DNA of 64,000 bases from the NCBI GenBank assembly GCA_039583875.1, contig CM077153.1, positions 64,612,482 through 64,676,481 on the forward strand, in the 5' to 3' direction. Position 1 is the stretch's first letter; each line of letters opens with the position of its first letter. Both the position numbers and the translations under genes were made by a program. This DNA is from Platanthera guangdongensis. Taxonomy: Eukaryota > Streptophyta > Magnoliopsida > Asparagales > Orchidaceae. Shown here piece by piece: positions 10,324 to 19,777 of the stretch. A model generated the notes under the pieces. It did no database searches and was not told the origin of the DNA. It worked only from the letters and a program-made list of their open reading frames with translations.

Positions 10324-11189
10324 TGTTAACCCCAAATCCTACGACAACGAAGGAGAGCATTAAGAGGAGGCGGACATTCCATAACCAAGCAGTGGTTCGC
10401 CTACCTCTTGGGCGGACACTCAAGAGTGCTTGCGGACACCCCTGGGAGCGCAACAATATTCAGCAATGAGAGTAAACATGCAACCTGTGATCGACTTCTC
10501 AGAGCGCACTCCAGAAGCTTCAATCAGGAGTACATGTGGACACTATGACGAAGCCCGAGTGGACTCATCCTTTTCAATCCAACTCTAGCAGCGCTGCACA
10601 GTTTCGTGTGGCCTCTTCTTTTAGTCTCCACCTCCCGACCCTTCATGTACATCGGGCGCCTGCACAATTAATTTCATGATTTATAAGGCATTAAATGCCT
10701 GTCGTTTTGTGAACCGTCCGAGCAGCCTACCCTCTAGTATAAAAGGGGGACCGGGGGTGCTTGGAGGGGACACACAGACTTAGCCCAGAACCTGCCCCGT
10801 TGTAGGTGTGGACAATAAGTTTCTTTCTCAGTTGTTGTACGCGCACATACCCCCAAGTGGCCGCACCTCATATTATTACATTTCCAAAGATAATAAAGAG
10901 TGCCCGTCACAGTTGTTGTACGCGTGCATACCCCTGGGTGGCCGTACTACATGTTGTAAACTTTCCAAAGATAATAAAGAGAGGCCTGTCACAAGAGAGG
11001 AATTCGTTGCAGCGAGTCTAGTTGGGTGTTCGTCGCTGCTAGCGGCCTCCTCCTTTTCTCCCTTCTCTCTATCCCACTACTGTCCGCAAGGCCAGTAACC
11101 AGTCGCTCGCGAACCACATACTTTCCTCAACCGAACACCCTTCTCAGGGATAACGCGTAGAGAGTTGGTGACATATTTTGGCTCGAAAA
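10324..11189 (+). repeat. 5' LTR of the Tat-like element
   Basis: It starts TGTTAACCCC. A TATAAAAG box lies at 10738-10745. An about 82-bp segment holding the AATAAAG polyadenylation-like signal is tandemly duplicated (about 10831-10912 and 10913-10994), whereas the 3' LTR has one copy. The end, TTTTGGCTCGAAAA, has decayed from the TGTGGCTCCAACA seen in the 3' LTR. Confidence 0.85.
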
Positions 11190-11589
11190 AAAATTGGCGC
11201 AGTGAGCGTGGAACAACGATTAGTGAAATTTCCCTCATCGCCGAAGGATAGCAATAGTGCTCGACCACGACCTTCAGATCCGGCTAATCGACGAACTCAT
11301 CCCTATGGCAGGCAGACATACCCCAGATCAAGACCAACCCGTCAATCGTGCCAAATTCGACCGACTGCTCAGTCTGTTCAATGAATTAGTGACCAACCAA
11401 CGGGGAGGGTAGGCCACTAAACAATTGGGAGAGCCCGCGGCTCCTGCTAAATCGCCCCAAACCAAGTGGACGCCGAGCGTGTCTGCCGCCGACGTTTTCA
11501 AGTGACTACCCGACTTGGGATGATGCTGGATTTTGACGTCTAAGCACTAGTCGAGGCGGTAGAGGTGTTCTCGCCGTTTTCCCCAGGGA

Positions 11590-12003
11590 TTGCTGGGGAG
11601 ACCGCTCCCAATGGCTTCTGAGAGCCCCATCTTCACCATTTCACAGGGAAGGAAGACCCATCCTCTTACCTGCAAGACTTCAACACTATCGTATCGCTGC
11701 AACCACTCTCTGAAGCCCCGCGCTGCAAGCTCCTCTCCACCACCTTCAACAAAAAGGCAAGGGAATGATTCCATAGCCTTCTTTCGGGCTTAGTCAACTC
11801 CTTCAGGGAGCTAAGGATGGACTTCCTACAAAGGTTTGCCACCTCAAAACGACGCATGGCGGATGTCAATGAGCTCTTCCAGATACAACAACGAACAAAG
11901 GGATCAATGGGACAATACGTGGACCATTTCCAAAGTCTGATTATGGAGTTCCTGGACGTGGATCCCCGAGTCTACCGAGTCGCGTCCACCAACGGACTCT
12001 GAA
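11590..12003 (+). pseudogene. gag capsid remnant (Ty3/gypsy)
   Basis: Reading at 11817-12003 gives FLQRFATSKRR followed by ELFQIQQRTKGSMGQYVDHF, the usual Retrotrans_gag pattern of plant gypsy elements (phenylalanine-rich start, then Q-E/T-S-x-x-x-Y-V-x-x-F). The upstream capsid part is spread over different frames with stops. It would encode the structural capsid, but it is broken. Confidence 0.65.
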
Positions 12004-12090
12004 CCGGGTTGTTTAAGTTCATGATTAGTGAAAAGAAGCCCATGACATATGCATAACAAATAGAAAGGGCTAACTAGTTCATTGAAGGAG

Positions 12091-12872
12091 AATACAACAA
12101 CGAAGATGTTGTTGCCAGCCTCTCAGAACTAGGGGGAAGTGCTCTCACAACTCTTCCAATCGCCCCTTAGAACCCCCACAAAAGAAAAACTTCATCTGCT
12201 AGGAATATCACCCCTCAAACAAAAGGGGTCGCGATTCTCATCATTAAGTCTCACGAGCTTTGTAACAAATGAGAACAGGGCACTTTCAGCTACAACAAGG
12301 CAACAACAGTCAGCCAACACTACTGTTAGGGGCCTCCCCGGAGCAGTGGGGGATGACTTGTAAGAGTACATAGACATTGGTGTCCCGATGGAGGAGGTTC
12401 TGGAAATTATCCAACAACAGCCCGACTTCCGACCTTTAAGACCTATGAAAGGAGGACCCGAGAGCAGGAACACAGATCTTTATTGCAAATTCCACCGTGA
12501 CGTAGGACACGATACAAAGAATTGCCAGGTTCTCTGTAGCTTGGTGGGAAGGCTATTGAAAGAGGGAAAGTTGAAGTATTTGCTGGCAAGGAGACAGCCG
12601 AAAGGGCCGAGGAGGTCCTCCCTTCGCAAAAAGGAAAAGAGAAAGTATGGAAATGGACAAGCGCCCCAGGATGCAATCTCGTAGAGCAAGGAGGTATGGA
12701 AGAAGAGTGCATAAAAGTTTAAGTGGTTGGCACGCTCAAAAGTGTCCATTGCATCCACGACACAACCGGGGTAGAGTCCTGCCGTAAGGGGAGCATAAGG
12801 CGCCTGTAGGGGAGAGAAGTAGCCTCAACATTGCTGGCTCCACCTCCTCGTGGAGCAGTGATAATTAAGGAA
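12091..12872 (+). pseudogene. gag nucleocapsid segment, tandem copy 1
   Basis: It encodes YCKFHRDVGHDTKNC, the C-x2-H-x4-H-x4-C-type knuckle usual for Tat-lineage gag, followed by LKEGKL and a basic tail. The whole block is repeated immediately downstream (12873-13657) with a period of about 783 bp, which disrupts the gag-protease frame. Confidence 0.65.
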
Positions 12873-13657
12873 GAATACAACACCTAAACTTTTGTTTCCA
12901 GCCTCTTAGAACTTGGGGGAAGTGCTCTCACAACTCTTCCAATTGCCCCTCAGAACTCCCGCAGAAGAAAAACTTCATCTACCAAGAATATTCCTGCCGC
13001 CCCAAACAGAAGGGGGCGCGATTCTCATTCTCAAGGCCCACGAGCTTTTTGACAGATGAGAACATGACACTTTCAGCCGCAATAAGGCAACAACAGTCAG
13101 CCATGGCTACTGTTAGGGGCCTCCCCGGAGCAGTGGGGGGATGAGATGTAAGAGTACATAGACACTGGGGTCCCGATGGAGGAGGTTCTAGAAATTCTCT
13201 AACAACAACCCAACTTCCGACCTTTAATACCCATGAAAGGAGGATTCAGCAGCAGGAACCCAAATCTTTTTTGCAAATTCCACCGTGATGTAGGACATGA
13301 TACAAAGAATTGTCGGGTTCTCTGTATCTTGGTGGGAAGGCTATTGAAAGAGGGAAAGTTGAAGTATTAGCTGGCAGGGAGACAACCGGAAAGGGCCGAG
13401 GAGGTCCTCACTCCGCAAAGGGAAAAGAGAAAGTAGGGAAATGGAAAAGCGCCCCAAGATGAAATCTCGTAGAGCAAGGAGGTATGGAAGAAGAGTGCAT
13501 AAAAGTTGAAGGGGTTGGCACGCTCAAAAGTATCCATTGCATCCACGGCGGAGCCCGGGTAGAGTCCTCCCATAAGGGGAGTATAAGGCGCCTACAGATG
13601 AGAGAAGTAGCCTCAGCATCACTGGCTCCACCTCCTCGTGTATCAGTGATATTTAAG
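12873..13657 (+). pseudogene. gag nucleocapsid segment, tandem copy 2
   Basis: A diverged duplicate of 12091-12872. It starts at the same 'gaatacaac' word and ends at the same 'ctggctccacctcctcgtg...aaggaaga' phrase. The knuckle is still readable (CKFHRDVGHDTKNC) but the frame is interrupted. The divergence between copies suggests the duplication is old. Confidence 0.65.
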
Positions 13658-13669
13658 GAAGAAGACTAA

Positions 13670-14305
13670 CCTCAATTTATCACCCACTTTCATGACGCGA
13701 CCGTCATCAAGGCCGCCCTGGGGAACTATACGTTTACTAGAATCATGGTGGACACAAGAAGCTCTGTTAACACCCTATTCAAGCCCACCAATGAAATGTT
13801 AAGGAAGGATGAACTTTTGAAGGCCTGCGATCTATGGTTTCATGGGGGAGAGGAAGGAAGTAGAAGGGAACATACATCTGATTGTCATCCTATGTGAATA
13901 GCAAGACATGAGTCCTTCCTGATTATCGATGCCCCAAGCAGCTATAACACAATTTTCGGGAGACCCCGCCTAGATGATTTGCAGGCCATCGCTTCGACTT
14001 ACCATCAAGTTCTGAATTTCCCACTAGGAGGGAAATAATTCAGGGTCAAGAGCGTTCCAAAAATATCCCATTAGTGCTACATCCAATCCGTGAACTTGGC
14101 AGAGGAGTACGTACCGCCTCGGGTAGGCGAGATCCAACCTCCGAGCATGGTAGGAGAACACATTCCACTACCTCTCAAGGATGTACAGATCGCGAATCTG
14201 GTAGAAGCGTATGTACCGATGCCGGTCAAAGGAGCTTGGTATGCATGTACATTGGAAGAATATGTTCCATTAGAGGATGACGACCCGAGCAGTCCAGTCG
14301 CCTAG
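13670..14305 (+). pseudogene. Retropepsin-like aspartic protease remnant
   Basis: The strand reads RIMVDTRSSVNTLF, in which the catalytic DTGSS motif is altered (Gly to Arg). About 75 codons on it reads YNTIFGRPRLDDLQAIASTYH, the flap/ILGRP region of plant gypsy proteases. Stops and a frameshift separate the two. The tail, to a stop at 14303-14305, is a Pro/Val/Glu-rich linker. Reverse transcriptase should follow in an autonomous element but is absent. Confidence 0.65.
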
Positions 14306-15059
14306 TAAATGAAAATGGTCTAACATATGCGGTTTTGTGCTCTCTACCCTCTATATGCATCTTATCTTCAATCTAAGAGCCTTGCATGTTTTTGTTCTTA
14401 ACAAAAGATCTGACATATGCTCTTTAGAAAAGTTTTCGGTCATGCGAGAAACATTCCCCTGAAACCTTCGTCACTTGAACAAGCTAAAACAGATCCGGGA
14501 TTAACGCCCATGCTTGGTTACATGTGCCTGGTGAGACCCTTTCAGACGTACCCGGACGTTGTAGAACTGGGTCCTCGGGCCACCGACCCTCCTGCTGGTG
14601 TGAGTCACTTCCCCCACAATAAGACCGCAATGACTGCCCTCGTGAGATACTCTCGAGTGACATATATGGCGGGTCTGGATGTGTGTACCAACAACGGATT
14701 GATGGAGGCGTTGTCAGTATTATTGATTTTCTTCAGAGATCGAGCTCTGATCAACAAGCGCTTATTCCCCACCAGTGTTCTTCAATGTTGCGTACAGATG
14801 AGAGCCCTGTGGATGCCTTAGGTCCAAATGAAATCCTTAAACTCTACAAGCGGACTACATGGAGTAGCAGACTCCTCCAAAGGAGCGCAAACAATCTTAT
14901 TTCGTTTCCCAAGGTAGATGCCCAACCAACGAATCGTGTTGCTTTGCCAAGATCTGTCCAGCTGGTGTTCGCTCGATGATTCGCAACACTTCACCATGAT
15001 CCGTCCGCTCAACAATTCACGATGCTCTAAAATGAACCGGCTATGACAGTGGTTTATGC
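14306..15059. other. Unrecognised internal region of the Tat-like element
   Basis: It contains a 134-residue open frame (14417-14821) that matches no family I recognise. It occupies the place where pol would be expected. Probably decayed or replacement sequence. Confidence 0.35.
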
Positions 15060-15300
15060 GGACATTCAGGACAAGGTCACTTAGAGTTTTCTCTATCTAA
15101 TAAGCAGCCACTCGGCATGAGATCTCCTGGAGTTTTCTTTATCTAATTGATGAACACTCAAGACAAGGTTTCCTGGAGTTTTCTATATCTAATAGTCAGA
15201 CACTTGACACGAGGTTTCCTGGGGCTTTCTCTATCTAATATGCAAACACTCGACATGAGGTCACCTAAAGCTTTTCTTATCTAAATATTTGAGTGCTGGG
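15060..15300 (+). repeat. About 58-bp tandem repeat
   Basis: Four to five diverged units built on 'acactcgacatgaggt(t/c)(t/a)cctggagttttctctatctaat'. It lies between the sense coding remnants and the antisense genes, where Tat/Ogre elements often carry tandem repeats. Confidence 0.7.
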
Positions 15301-15501
15301 TATAGAGTTGCCTCGAATTCTTCACATCTTATTAAACGGACACTTCTCCTAAGACACTCTATGCTTTTCTAATTTGAACGAGCGAGCTCTCAAATCAAGA
15401 TCGCATGCAATGCATATTAATGCACAAGTATAATATACAGCGAAGGGAATCAAAGTAGCAACCAAAATGAGTAAGTCCTTTACATGGTTAAACAAATTTG
15501 T

Positions 15502-16884
15502 CTACAACAATACATGAACATACGAATCTGAAGAAAGGACTTCAAAACAATCAAAACGATCAATTCTACGGCGAGATCTCCTTCGAGCTCTGAGATGCTG
15601 CCTCTGGATGATCACAAAAAGAATCTGGTAGTCGACATCTGCAAACGCGAGCTTCAACGCGCCGGTCTTCTTTAGGAGACGAATCGCCATTTCAGCTCCA
15701 CGCTTGGCAGCTCGAGCCTGCTCCCAGTGAAGTTCTGCCTCGTCCGCTGCTCTCTTTTCCTATAAAAGCAAGAGACCGCAAACGAGTACATTCTCCACAC
15801 AGGTAAGAGGAAAATTTGAGGATATACTCAGATCTTACCTTCAATTTCTCTCGCAGGTAGGCATTCACGGCCAAAGCATCATCAAGAAGTCTCAAAGCCG
15901 CACCGTTATATGAGAGAGCCCGCAGGTTCACCACAACGACTATGGAAGACAAATCCATCGTAGGGGTCTTCCCTATTTCTCCGAGGTCGGTTGCTGGACA
16001 GACCTCCCTAGCAATCGTTGGGGCATGGTGGTAAACCCATGCGGTCTCTTTCCAGGAGGGTAGCCTGGTGGGTATCTTAATAGAGTCTGATCCTCTGACG
16101 ATCAATGAAACAATCGAATCAAAGTACGGGCCCTGCTCTAGAGGTGGAGCGGAAGATGTGCCGACACCTGGCAGTTCTTTGTTAGCCGTACTCCTGCCCG
16201 TAGACGAAGTTTGCGGTTTGGAGCCTGGAACCATCAAAACAACTACAAATCACGAAAGGCCTCAGGACAGGTACGCATAAGAAACTTGCAAAATTTTCAA
16301 AAACTTACACCCGCTGACAGAGGCATCCACAACTTCCTTTACATGGCGGGAGTAATACTGGGTGCCCAAGTACGTCCTCTCTAGAACACAAACAATCCGC
16401 CCGCTGACCCCCCGGGCAAGGCTGTGGGATAGTAAGCCTCTTTTGAGCGATGTGTGGGAAGTGTGTTAATACCACCCAGATTGCCTTTGAAGAATGCTAA
16501 ACGAGACCTCCAGCCCACAGGAGCGACCGCCACATTTGTAATTCACATCCTGTCAGACCTAAATTACAGCTATTTGAAATTTAGGACTTGTGTATGGAAT
16601 AGAAAGCGGAACCCCTCCCGGGAGAAGGCTATCCTCTCCAGCCTTAAGTATGTCACGAAGGACATAATGGTCACCACAAAGTTACGCGACAGCTAGGTGG
16701 GCAAGATCCCATAGTAGCTCAAGATCTTTGCGGCCTCGGGAAAGATGAGAAGGGTCTAGCCTGCTCCAAAATGGTCAAGGGGAACTGCAAGTTTACCCTT
16801 ATACCGAATTCAACCTTTCTTCTCGATTTGGTGGACTTGCGGACAGGGTCCCCCCAACGGATACTTGGGAAGGAAGATCGCCAT
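15502..16884 (-). pseudogene. Antisense gene 2 of the Tat-like element (putative gypsy-type transposon protein), spliced
   Basis: On the minus strand a coherent protein can be followed through two GT-AG introns. Exons are about 16309-16884, 15839-16242 and 15502-15759; introns are 16243-16308 (GTAAGT...TTGTAG) and 15760-15838 (GTAAGA...TTATAG), and the frame is preserved across both. The first exon reads YYGILPT, FVTYLRLERIAF and later VCVLERTYLGTQYYSRH, resembling the plant 'putative gypsy type transposon' domain (Transposase_28-like). The last exon begins EKRAADEAELHWEQARAAK, a likely coiled coil. Exon 1 has several in-frame stops, so this copy is dead. A TATAAATA box lies upstream. Role unknown; antisense ORFs are documented in Tat-lineage elements. 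Confidence 0.6.
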
Positions 16885-17022
16885 GTATATACGATCTACG
16901 ATTAGGCGCAACAGTTTGTCACTCAGAAAGACGACAATGTGTCGAGATTTAGGTGGAGTTCAAGCCATTTATTAAGAAGGTGCTAATGTTTTCAAAATAA
17001 AAAAGAAAGTGGTGGGGTCTTC

Positions 17023-17030
17023 TATTTATA
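17023..17030 (-). promoter_or_regulatory. TATA box for antisense gene 2
   Basis: The minus strand reads GACTATAAATAGAAG, about 140 bp upstream of the first ATG (16882-16884). The antisense gene at 17256-18316 has the same CTATAAATAG context, which supports a real promoter. Confidence 0.5.
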
Positions 17031-17255
17031 GTCTAAGAAGAAAAATGAAAATGACGCCAAGACGCACCTTTTTGCGAGTAGACATGCGCTCAACTTCCTT
17101 ACAAGCACTCAATCGCGCGACCAAGAACCATCTGGCGTGGTCAATAATAAGGATAAAGCAAACAACTAAGCGTAGCTAAATGTATTTGAAAAATTGTTAT
17201 TTTTATACAATTACATTTCAGGTGAAAGAAATGAATAAAGGGCGCGTGGCTTCAG

Positions 17256-18316
17256 CTATCCTCCAGGGTGATCAAACTCGATCTCCAACTCGGCAACCCG
17301 TGTCTCGATCTGCGCTAGGATACCCCACATAGTGCACAGGGTTGACGCCAATGCCTCCTTGACAGAAGACACTACATGAAAGAGGAAAATTAGTCTCTTT
17401 TACCGAATAAAAACATCATGCTTTGTAGGGATATACCTTTTTCTGGAAGTGACAGTCCTTCGGTCCCAACGTCCTCTTCGTCGAAGAGGTCGGTCAGGAT
17501 GGCAGCAATTGCGGGCAGCCTCGTCGCGCAGCCACGACCCCTGGGAGAGCCGAAGGCTTGGAAGTCAATCCGGGCTGGGACTGAAGACCGCGCGGGGACG
17601 AAGGGGGGAGTGCTTGGCAATTTCAGGATCTACACGCTGCAAGTAGTCCTGTTGTGCTAATTCCCCCTGTATGCGAGTAGCCCGTAGCTATACATGGGAT
17701 TGTGGCTGCTCATCGGGGTTTGCACCCATCATAAGGGGATGATGATCGACCCCTGGACGCTCTGCGGAGACCCAAGGGCATCAGAGAACTTAACTCGCTT
17801 AGACAATGACTCACCCCCAGGTAAGCACTTTGTTACACTTTTGTCCTGGATAGGTACTCGTGCGACTTCTTCTTCCAGGTAAGCCATCCGTAGCCAGGCT
17901 TCTTCCGTGATCACGCCCAGATTCTTTCTGGTTTCCTCAAAGTACTTGCGGGAAACAACGCCCTCAAGAGAATCAAACTCGAATGTTTGCGCAAGATTAC
18001 TGGCAGAAATCCATAGGGAAGGCGACATTTTTGTCAACACCTCTTCCCCCATTACATTGAGGATGATGGCCCTTCTAGCTGGGTCAATGGTTGCACTAAG
18101 AATTCCTTTAGAAATAGTTGTCATCAGGTTGGAAGTCATGATGATCATCTACCTCCTAGCGGGACGGGCTTGCCTGACCACCACCTTCCTTAACTGTTCC
18201 CGCGAACCCGTTCCGGCTGGCGAGCTCTCGACAAGAGTTCGTGATGCATGAGCTTTGCCCAGTTAAATATCCCTCGACATTAGCTTCTCTAGAACATCCT
18301 GGTCCATACCGGTCAT
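17256..18316 (-). pseudogene. Antisense gene 1 of the Tat-like element, with a terminal intron
   Basis: Minus-strand frame from ATG 18314-18316 to TAG 17256-17258. It is Glu/Leu-rich: the central part reads FEFDSLEGVVSRKYFEET and VITEEAWLRMAYLEEEVA. A 65-bp GT-AG intron (17372-17436) joins LSLPEK to VSSVKEALAS, and the product ends EFDHPGG. Two early in-frame stops make the copy non-functional. A TATAAATA box lies 61 bp upstream of the ATG. I do not recognise the family; its position opposite the sense genes and beside antisense gene 2 fits the extra antisense ORFs of Tat elements. Confidence 0.55.
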
Positions 18317-18376
18317 TCCTGACAAGGTCCGAGTTTTCAGGAGAAAGGGGTGAAGAAGAGGTGGGTCAGCTTATCC

Positions 18377-18384
18377 TATTTATA
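18377..18384 (-). promoter_or_regulatory. TATA box for antisense gene 1
   Basis: The minus strand reads ATCTATAAATAGGAT, with an ATG 61 bp downstream. It lies just inside the 3' LTR and points into the element. Confidence 0.5.
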
Positions 18385-18476
18385 GATCAGCACCATAGGC
18401 CTTTGGTTACAGTCTTTGCGGCTACCAGATAACTTTTTCGGAGCCCGCACGATCTGCCAAAAAAATTCGGGGATTT

Positions 18477-19280
18477 TGTTAACCCCAAATACTACGACAA
18501 CGAAGGAGAGCATCCAGAGAAGGCAGACATTTCATAACCGAACAGTGTTTCTCATATTTCACCTACCTCTTGGGCGGACACTCCAGAGTGCTTGTGGACA
18601 CCCTAGGAAGCGCACCAATATTTCGCATGAACAGTCAACAAGCGACCTATGAGTGGTTTCTCAGAGCGCATTCCAGAAGCTCTAGTCAGGAGTATGCATA
18701 CACACTATAGCCAAGCTCACACAAACTCCTCCTTTTCAATCCAGCTCGAGCAGCACCGCACGGTTTCGTGCGACCTGTTCTATTACTCTCTGCCTCCCGA
18801 CTCTTCATGTACCTCTGGCGACTGCGCATTTAATGTCACAGTTTATAAGGTATTAATTTTCCGTCAGTTTGTGAACCGCCCACTCAACCTACCCTCTAAT
18901 ATAAAAGGGGGGCCAGAGGTGCTTGGAGGGGACACACGTACTTAGACCAGAACCTGTCACGTTGTAGGTGCGGACACTAAGTTCCCGTCTTTCTTCTTAG
19001 TCGTTGTACGCATGCATACCCCTCCCGGGTTGCCGCAACACATATTGTAACCATTCCAAAGATAATAAAGAGAGGCCCGTCGCAAGAGAGGCATTCGCCG
19101 CGGCGGGTCCAGTCGGGTGTCCGCCGCTGCTAGCGGCCTCCTCCTTTTCTCCCTTCTCGCCCTCTCACTACCTTCCGCAAGGCCAGTAACAAGTCGCTCA
19201 CGAACCACATTCTTTTCTCTGCCGAACACCCTTCTCAGGGATAGCGCGCAGAGAATTGGTGATATATTGTGGCTCCAACA
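18477..19280 (+). repeat. 3' LTR of the Tat-like element
   Basis: It starts TGTTAACCCC and ends GGCTCCAACA, with TATAAAAG at 18900-18907. It matches the 5' LTR throughout except for indels and clear base divergence, so the insertion is not recent. It is followed by AGTGG. Confidence 0.88.
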
Positions 19281-19777
19281 AGTGGGTCTAACAGATTAGT
19301 GAGTTTTTTTCTTCATAGACTAATTGGTTATAGTTTATTTTGTGATACAGTTATCTTTACCCGTGAATGTCCTGATAGAGGATGATTATTGTTTTATCAT
19401 TTTCATCAAATTTTTCGATGAATTTAATGCCCGTTTTTCAACCAGATCATTATCCTAGTCGTTTTGTTGCAGAATAGTGTTTATATTATTAGTGGTGAGG
19501 AAAACTTTGGCGAGCGCATGATTATTTTTAAAATTAGAAGAGTTACTTCTCTTGCGTTTTTGAGCTAAAAGAAGTGTCATTGTTATTATTTTGGTATGCG
19601 GTGATAATACAATTATGGGAGGCTATAAAACTTTCTTATGACATTGTTTTTTGCTGAGAAATTTTTTTAATAAAAACTTGAAGATTCACATCGTTTTGAA
19701 ATTGAGTAAAAGTATCGACTTCATATAATGTTATAGAATCTTTTAACGTAATAGAGTTAGATGTTGCAGTATCATTA
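19281..19777. other. Intergenic, no recognised feature
   Basis: AT-rich sequence between two transposons; nothing coding seen. Confidence 0.5.

Larger units (their letters stand above)
10324..19280 (+). mobile_element. Complete Tat-like Ty3/gypsy derivative, TSD AGTGG
   Basis: A full LTR element with LTRs at 10324-11189 and 18477-19280. AGTGG is duplicated at 10319-10323 and 19281-19285. A primer-binding-like TTGGCGCAGTGAGCGTGG follows the 5' LTR, and TTCGGGGATTT precedes the 3' LTR. Sense-strand remnants encode gag, a CCHC-like knuckle and an aspartic protease. No reverse transcriptase, RNase H or integrase is visible, so it depends on proteins made elsewhere. The downstream third carries antisense genes, a known trait of some Tat-lineage elements. 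Its ends and primer site resemble those of the elements at 37516-44362 and at 58218 onward. Confidence 0.88.

Noticed and set aside
14417..14979. Two overlapping frames of 134 and 98 codons as a possible host gene
   Set aside because: They lie within the Tat-like LTR element between its LTRs, in different frames, with no recognisable domain.
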